A stretch of DNA of 9,847 bases from Pseudomonadota bacterium (GTDB taxonomy: Bacteria; Pseudomonadota; Alphaproteobacteria; Acetobacterales; Acetobacteraceae), in contig JAKBCB010000107.1 of assembly GCA_021808185.1 (NCBI GenBank), positions 1-9,847 on the forward strand. The letters run 5' to 3'. Both the position numbers and the translations under genes were made by a program. A model generated the notes under the pieces. That model made no database searches, was not told where the DNA came from, and saw nothing but the letters and a program-made list of their open reading frames with translations. Positions 6,921 to 9,847 of this stretch are shown here, one piece after another (position 1 is the first letter of the stretch; every line of letters begins with the position of its first letter).

Positions 6921-7949
6921 ATGATGGTTCGCGGTTCGCTGGATGTCGTGACGGCCACCGAGGTGCGCGGCTGGGCGTTTTCCCCCGGTCGCAAAGACCC
7001 GGTGGTCGTGCAGGCCGTCTTCAACCACGAAATCGTGGGCGAGTCGGTGGCCAACCAGCATCGCCCGGACCTCGCGGCGGCGGGGCTTGGCGACGGCAAC
7101 AGCGGCTACCTCATCAAACTGTTCCGCCCGATCGACCCGCTCTATCACCCGTTCATCGTGGTCAAGGTGGATGGGGGGGATGCCGAACTGCCGCGCGCGC
7201 CGACGGTCGGGTTCGCCGAGTTCTTCGCGGCCCTGTACCGTGCCCACCCCGCCGCCGGCCGGCCGCGCAGCGTGTTCGGCGGGTTGTGGACGGACCGGAC
7301 GGACGCCCCCGCGCTGCTGCGCGGCAAGACCGGGATCGGCCAGTTCCCGCCGGAGGTGGCGGCCGCGGCGGGGCAACTGATCCATACCGGCGTCGCCGTG
7401 CTCGACCCGTTCGCCCCGCCGGCGGCGGGGTTCGCCGCGACGCCCGAGCAGATCGCCGCGCTGCTGGAGGACGCGGCCCTGCTGCCGCTGCTGCGCGGCG
7501 TGCTGGAGGACAATCCGGTGGTGACGCGGGCGGAGATGCTGGGGGCGGGGGCCACGCCGTTCGCGCAGCCGAGTGCCGCGAACCGCTCGCCCTCGCCGGC
7601 GGAATGCCTGGCGCTGGTGGTGCCACTGGGCGAGGGCGTCAGCCTGGACGTGGTGCGCGACAGCCACCGCCTGCCGGAGTTCACCCCGGATGGCGTCTCC
7701 CGCTGGGTGAGCGGGGCGGCGGCGGACGGGGTTGCGCTCGCCACGACGCACGGGTTGCTCGAACGCCACATGCTGCCGCCCGGGACGGTCGCCGTGGTCG
7801 GATCGGGCGTGGTGTGCTCGCTCCGCGTCTCGCCGGAGGGGGCGGCGGCGCGCCTGCTCTGTGTCCCGGCGCGCGCGATGCCGCTGGCGGCGGCAGCCGG
7901 GCGGAGCGAGTTCGCAACAAGCAGCGGAGTGCGGGTGTGGGCGCACTGA
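6921..7949 (+). CDS. Module-containing protein of the glycan cluster, possibly PhyH-like and degenerate
   Basis: A 342-residue soluble protein I cannot name with certainty. Residues 5-85 are a beta-rich module, LDVVTATEVRGWAFSPG ... HRPDLAAAGLGDGNSGYLIKLF, of the type also seen in the N-terminal half of the neighbouring 749-residue glycosyltransferase. The rest faintly recalls phytanoyl-CoA dioxygenase-like (double-stranded beta-helix) proteins: GGLWTDRTDAPALL (120-132), a DSHRLPE element (247-253) resembling the GSH turn of that family, LPPGTVAVVGSGVVCSLRV (285-303), and Arg311 where a 2-oxoglutarate-binding Arg could sit. The iron-binding HxD and distal His are not evident (Cys299/Ser300 stand where the His is expected), so a non-catalytic or sugar-binding role is as likely. 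It lies 80 bases after the family 4 transferase and 44 bases before the sulfotransferase, so is probably co-transcribed. Gene reality is well supported by composition and start signal; function is inference. Confidence 0.8.
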   Translation: MMVRGSLDVVTATEVRGWAFSPGRKDPVVVQAVFNHEIVGESVANQHRPDLAAAGLGDGNSGYLIKLFRPIDPLYHPFIVVKVDGGDAELPRAPTVGFAEFFAALYRAHPAAGRPRSVFGGLWTDRTDAPALLRGKTGIGQFPPEVAAAAGQLIHTGVAVLDPFAPPAAGFAATPEQIAALLEDAALLPLLRGVLEDNPVVTRAEMLGAGATPFAQPSAANRSPSPAECLALVVPLGEGVSLDVVRDSHRLPEFTPDGVSRWVSGAAADGVALATTHGLLERHMLPPGTVAVVGSGVVCSLRVSPEGAAARLLCVPARAMPLAAAAGRSEFATSSGVRVWAH

Positions 7950-7993
7950 GCGCGGGGCGGGCGCATCGGGTGCGGGCTGCCCGTAGAGGGTGA

Positions 7994-9067
7994 ATGAACA
8001 ACACCGTTTGTGTCCTGCATGTCGGAACGGAGAAGACCGGCACAACATCGCTCCAGCGCTTTCTGGCGATGAATGCCGGTCGCCTCGGCGCCCGTGGCGT
8101 GTTCGTGCCAAGGGCGCTCGTGGCCGATGCCCAGCATGGTCCGTACAACCATGTGAAACTGGCGACTGCCAGCCGGCTCGGTCGCGCTTGTCCGGACGAC
8201 ATGCAGCAGGCGCTCGGGCTGACCGACATGGCGATGGTCGAGGCGCATCGGCAGAGCGTCGCGGCCCACCTTGCCGCGGAAATCGGCGCGCTCGGGCGGC
8301 CGCCGGAGCTGATGCTGATTTCGAACGAACATGTGCAGAGCCGGCTGCGGCAAGACGACGACCTCCGGCGCGCGAAGGATCTGCTGGCGCCGCATTGCGC
8401 CGCGTTCCGCGTCGTGGCGTACCTGCGCCCGCAAGCCGAGATGGCCACCAGCGTGGCGTTCACCGCGATCCGCGACGGTGCCACGGAGCTTCGGCTGCTG
8501 CCGGATTTCTCGGCGCCGAACGGGTTCGATCCGGTCCTGGGCGTGGATGCCGGCTATTTCGACCACGCCGCGCTGCTGGAGCGTCTGGCGCGCGTCTTTG
8601 GCGCCGAGGCGCTGGATGTCCGCCTGTACGACCGGGCGGAGATGCGCGCGGGGGATGTGATCCAGGACTTCTTTCATCGCCTGGGCGTGGATATCGCGGG
8701 GTTTGCCGTTCCCGGCCGCGAGAACACCAGCCTCGCGCCGGAGGCGGCGATGTTCCTGACGCGGGTGAACGCCGCCGTGCCCCCCGCGCGCATGGACCCG
8801 GCGACGCGGGAGCATATTCTGGCCTATCTTTCGGCCATGCCATCCACCGGCGCGCTGCTGCCGGCCCGGGCGGCGGCCGAACGATTTGCCGCCCTGTTCG
8901 ACGCGGGCAACGAGACGGTGCGCAGCCGGTATTTTCCGGGACGGGAGCGGCTATTTGATATTCGCTCCGAGAGGTATTCGGACAAGGCTGCGGCGGTCGG
9001 TATCAGCGAGGCGGATATGATACGGATGTTTGTGGAGTCTGTTGCGGGTGTCCTCCGTCCATGCTGA
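7994..9067 (+). CDS. Sulfotransferase-like P-loop protein
   Basis: A 357-residue protein with the PAPS-dependent sulfotransferase signature at its N-terminus: CVLHVGTEKTGTTSLQRFL (6-24), the 5'-phosphosulfate-binding loop with Lys14. LISNEH (108-113) fills the usual second conserved strand position, and VVAYLRPQAEMATS (140-153) with Arg145 and Ser153 matches the 3'-phosphate-binding site. GRENTS (241-246) is a common late element of bacterial carbohydrate sulfotransferases. Cytoplasmic; it would move sulfate from PAPS to a hydroxyl of a sugar or glycolipid. Start 7994 has GAGGG at 7986-7990, with a short spacer of three bases. It follows the 342-residue gene by 44 bases and ends the plus-strand glycan operon, so the glycan made here may be sulfated. 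Acceptor unknown. Confidence 0.85.
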   Translation: MNNTVCVLHVGTEKTGTTSLQRFLAMNAGRLGARGVFVPRALVADAQHGPYNHVKLATASRLGRACPDDMQQALGLTDMAMVEAHRQSVAAHLAAEIGALGRPPELMLISNEHVQSRLRQDDDLRRAKDLLAPHCAAFRVVAYLRPQAEMATSVAFTAIRDGATELRLLPDFSAPNGFDPVLGVDAGYFDHAALLERLARVFGAEALDVRLYDRAEMRAGDVIQDFFHRLGVDIAGFAVPGRENTSLAPEAAMFLTRVNAAVPPARMDPATREHILAYLSAMPSTGALLPARAAAERFAALFDAGNETVRSRYFPGRERLFDIRSERYSDKAAAVGISEADMIRMFVESVAGVLRPC

Positions 9068-9156
9068 AGCCTCGGCGCATCAGACCGGATTGGGGCGCTC
9101 GATTCCGGGTATAGAACTGGGAAACAAATGGCGCGGCTCAAAACCCATCGAATGCA

Positions 9157-9847
9157 TCATGAGTTTATGAACGCTCGAACCCTGTTGACAAGTGCGGGTA
9201 TATTGACTGCCCATCGCCTATGAACGGCACGCTCATCGGTTTTATCCACTTTCCCAACAAATATGCCGTACCTTAATTCACAAGAAGCGAAGAAGCCGGC
9301 GTGAGCGTAGATCCAATTCGGTTCACTTTCGATATCAATCAATTTGGTGCCGGGACTACAGAAAGCAGCATTGAACATCGCAGCCCCTGACGGTCCAACG
9401 ATTATGTCCGCACTAGAAAAAGCCATGATTTGCTCTCTGGCTGTCATGCGGTCGGGATTTATCGTCTCGAAACCCTCCAATTCCAGAGCTTTAATCAAAT
9501 CATGTTCGTTAAGCATCGGTCGATTGGCGGTTGTTCGGTTGGCAATTCCCGCACGAGAAACGTAAATACGGCGACCAGCAATTGAGCTTCCAAATTGCAA
9601 GCGCAACTTCCGAAAAAAATCACGAGACTCGTGATCCAATAAGGCGTGTGGATTACGATGTGAAGGAATAATGGCCCGGTCGAGGGTCGTCATTCTGTGC
9701 GTTTCGTGATGAATTACTAAATCGGAGCGAATTCCACCTAATTCCAGCAATTCTCGTGTTTGTGGATGCTTTGCGTATACGAGGCACTGCACATCGCGTC
9801 GTATTCTTTTCTTTTGTACGCCCAGCACGATCTCGACGGCAAGAAGA
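9157..9847 (-). CDS. Family 61 glycosyltransferase (DUF563), 5' end outside window
   Basis: The frame is open to the right edge (about 229 residues visible), so a GTG at 9828 is probably not the true start. The C-terminal part carries the GT61 pattern: GRRIYVSRAG (85-94 counted from the GTG), the NEHDLIKALELEGFETINPD stretch (107-126), MTAREQIMAFSSADIIVGPS (128-147), then GAAMFNAAFCSPG. The family transfers xylose, N-acetylglucosamine or similar sugars; bacterial members sit in capsule, lipopolysaccharide and glycan clusters. It is convergent with the sulfotransferase gene, with an 89-base gap. Composition is strikingly different: 47-50% GC in the lines sampled against about 73% in the neighbouring glycan genes, with many A/T-ending codons, which points to acquisition from another source. 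The frame is intact where visible. Confidence 0.88.
   Translation of the reverse strand, partial: LLAVEIVLGVQKKRIRRDVQCLVYAKHPQTRELLELGGIRSDLVIHHETHRMTTLDRAIIPSHRNPHALLDHESRDFFRKLRLQFGSSIAGRRIYVSRAGIANRTTANRPMLNEHDLIKALELEGFETINPDRMTAREQIMAFSSADIIVGPSGAAMFNAAFCSPGTKLIDIESEPNWIYAHAGFFASCELRYGIFVGKVDKTDERAVHRRWAVNIPALVNRVRAFINS

Noticed and set aside
7950..7993. Possible terminator hairpin (CGCA TCGGG TGCG) between the module protein and the sulfotransferase
   Set aside because: A four-base stem without a T-run; too weak to call, and the genes are likely co-transcribed.
7145..8815. Minus-strand frame of 556 codons, and others at 794-1828, 5395-6918 and 6813-8111
   Set aside because: All are antisense to genes with recognisable motifs or signals and have the biased composition of shadows.
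1..9847. CRISPR array, insertion sequence or defence system
   Set aside because: No regularly spaced repeats, no transposase, integrase or nuclease motifs were seen on either strand.

Overview
The window is a roughly 70% GC stretch, most likely from an alphaproteobacterium, perhaps Rhodospirillales/Acetobacteraceae. This rests on an NDUFS4-type complex I accessory subunit (typical of alphaproteobacteria and mitochondria), tRNA genes with encoded CCA, the gene style and the GC content. The family-level placement is inference.

Left part (1-2982), housekeeping. The 3' end of a CydC-like ABC exporter half-subunit runs in from the left edge. It faces a 68-residue unknown protein on the minus strand. 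A complete histone-deacetylase-superfamily enzyme (all zinc ligands visible) overlaps by ATGA an exported DUF192 protein. Then come tRNA-Pro(TGG), a small NDUFS4-like complex I subunit and tRNA-Arg(TCT), spaced 35 and 12 bases apart and so probably co-transcribed.

Boundary (2983-3217). Directly after the tRNA-Arg CCA end, GC falls to about 40% in sampled lines and there is no convincing gene. From here the content changes to surface-glycan functions.

Right part (3218-9847), glycan cluster. Four plus-strand genes follow: a 749-residue family 2 glycosyltransferase with an unusual N-terminal half made of repeated beta-rich modules, a family 4 glycosyltransferase overlapping it by ATGA, a 342-residue protein that opens with the same type of module and continues into a possibly degenerate PhyH-like fold, and a P-loop sulfotransferase-like protein. 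At the right edge a family 61 glycosyltransferase reads in the opposite direction at about 50% GC, unlike its neighbours. Taken together these look like a pathway for assembling and decorating (possibly sulfating) a cell-surface polysaccharide or glycoprotein glycan, placed next to a tRNA gene and partly acquired by transfer. The repeated 'GW ... RPD ... G-x-x-F' module shared by two neighbouring proteins is the most interesting feature.

Most other long open frames, including minus-strand frames of 344 to 787 codons, are high-GC shadows.
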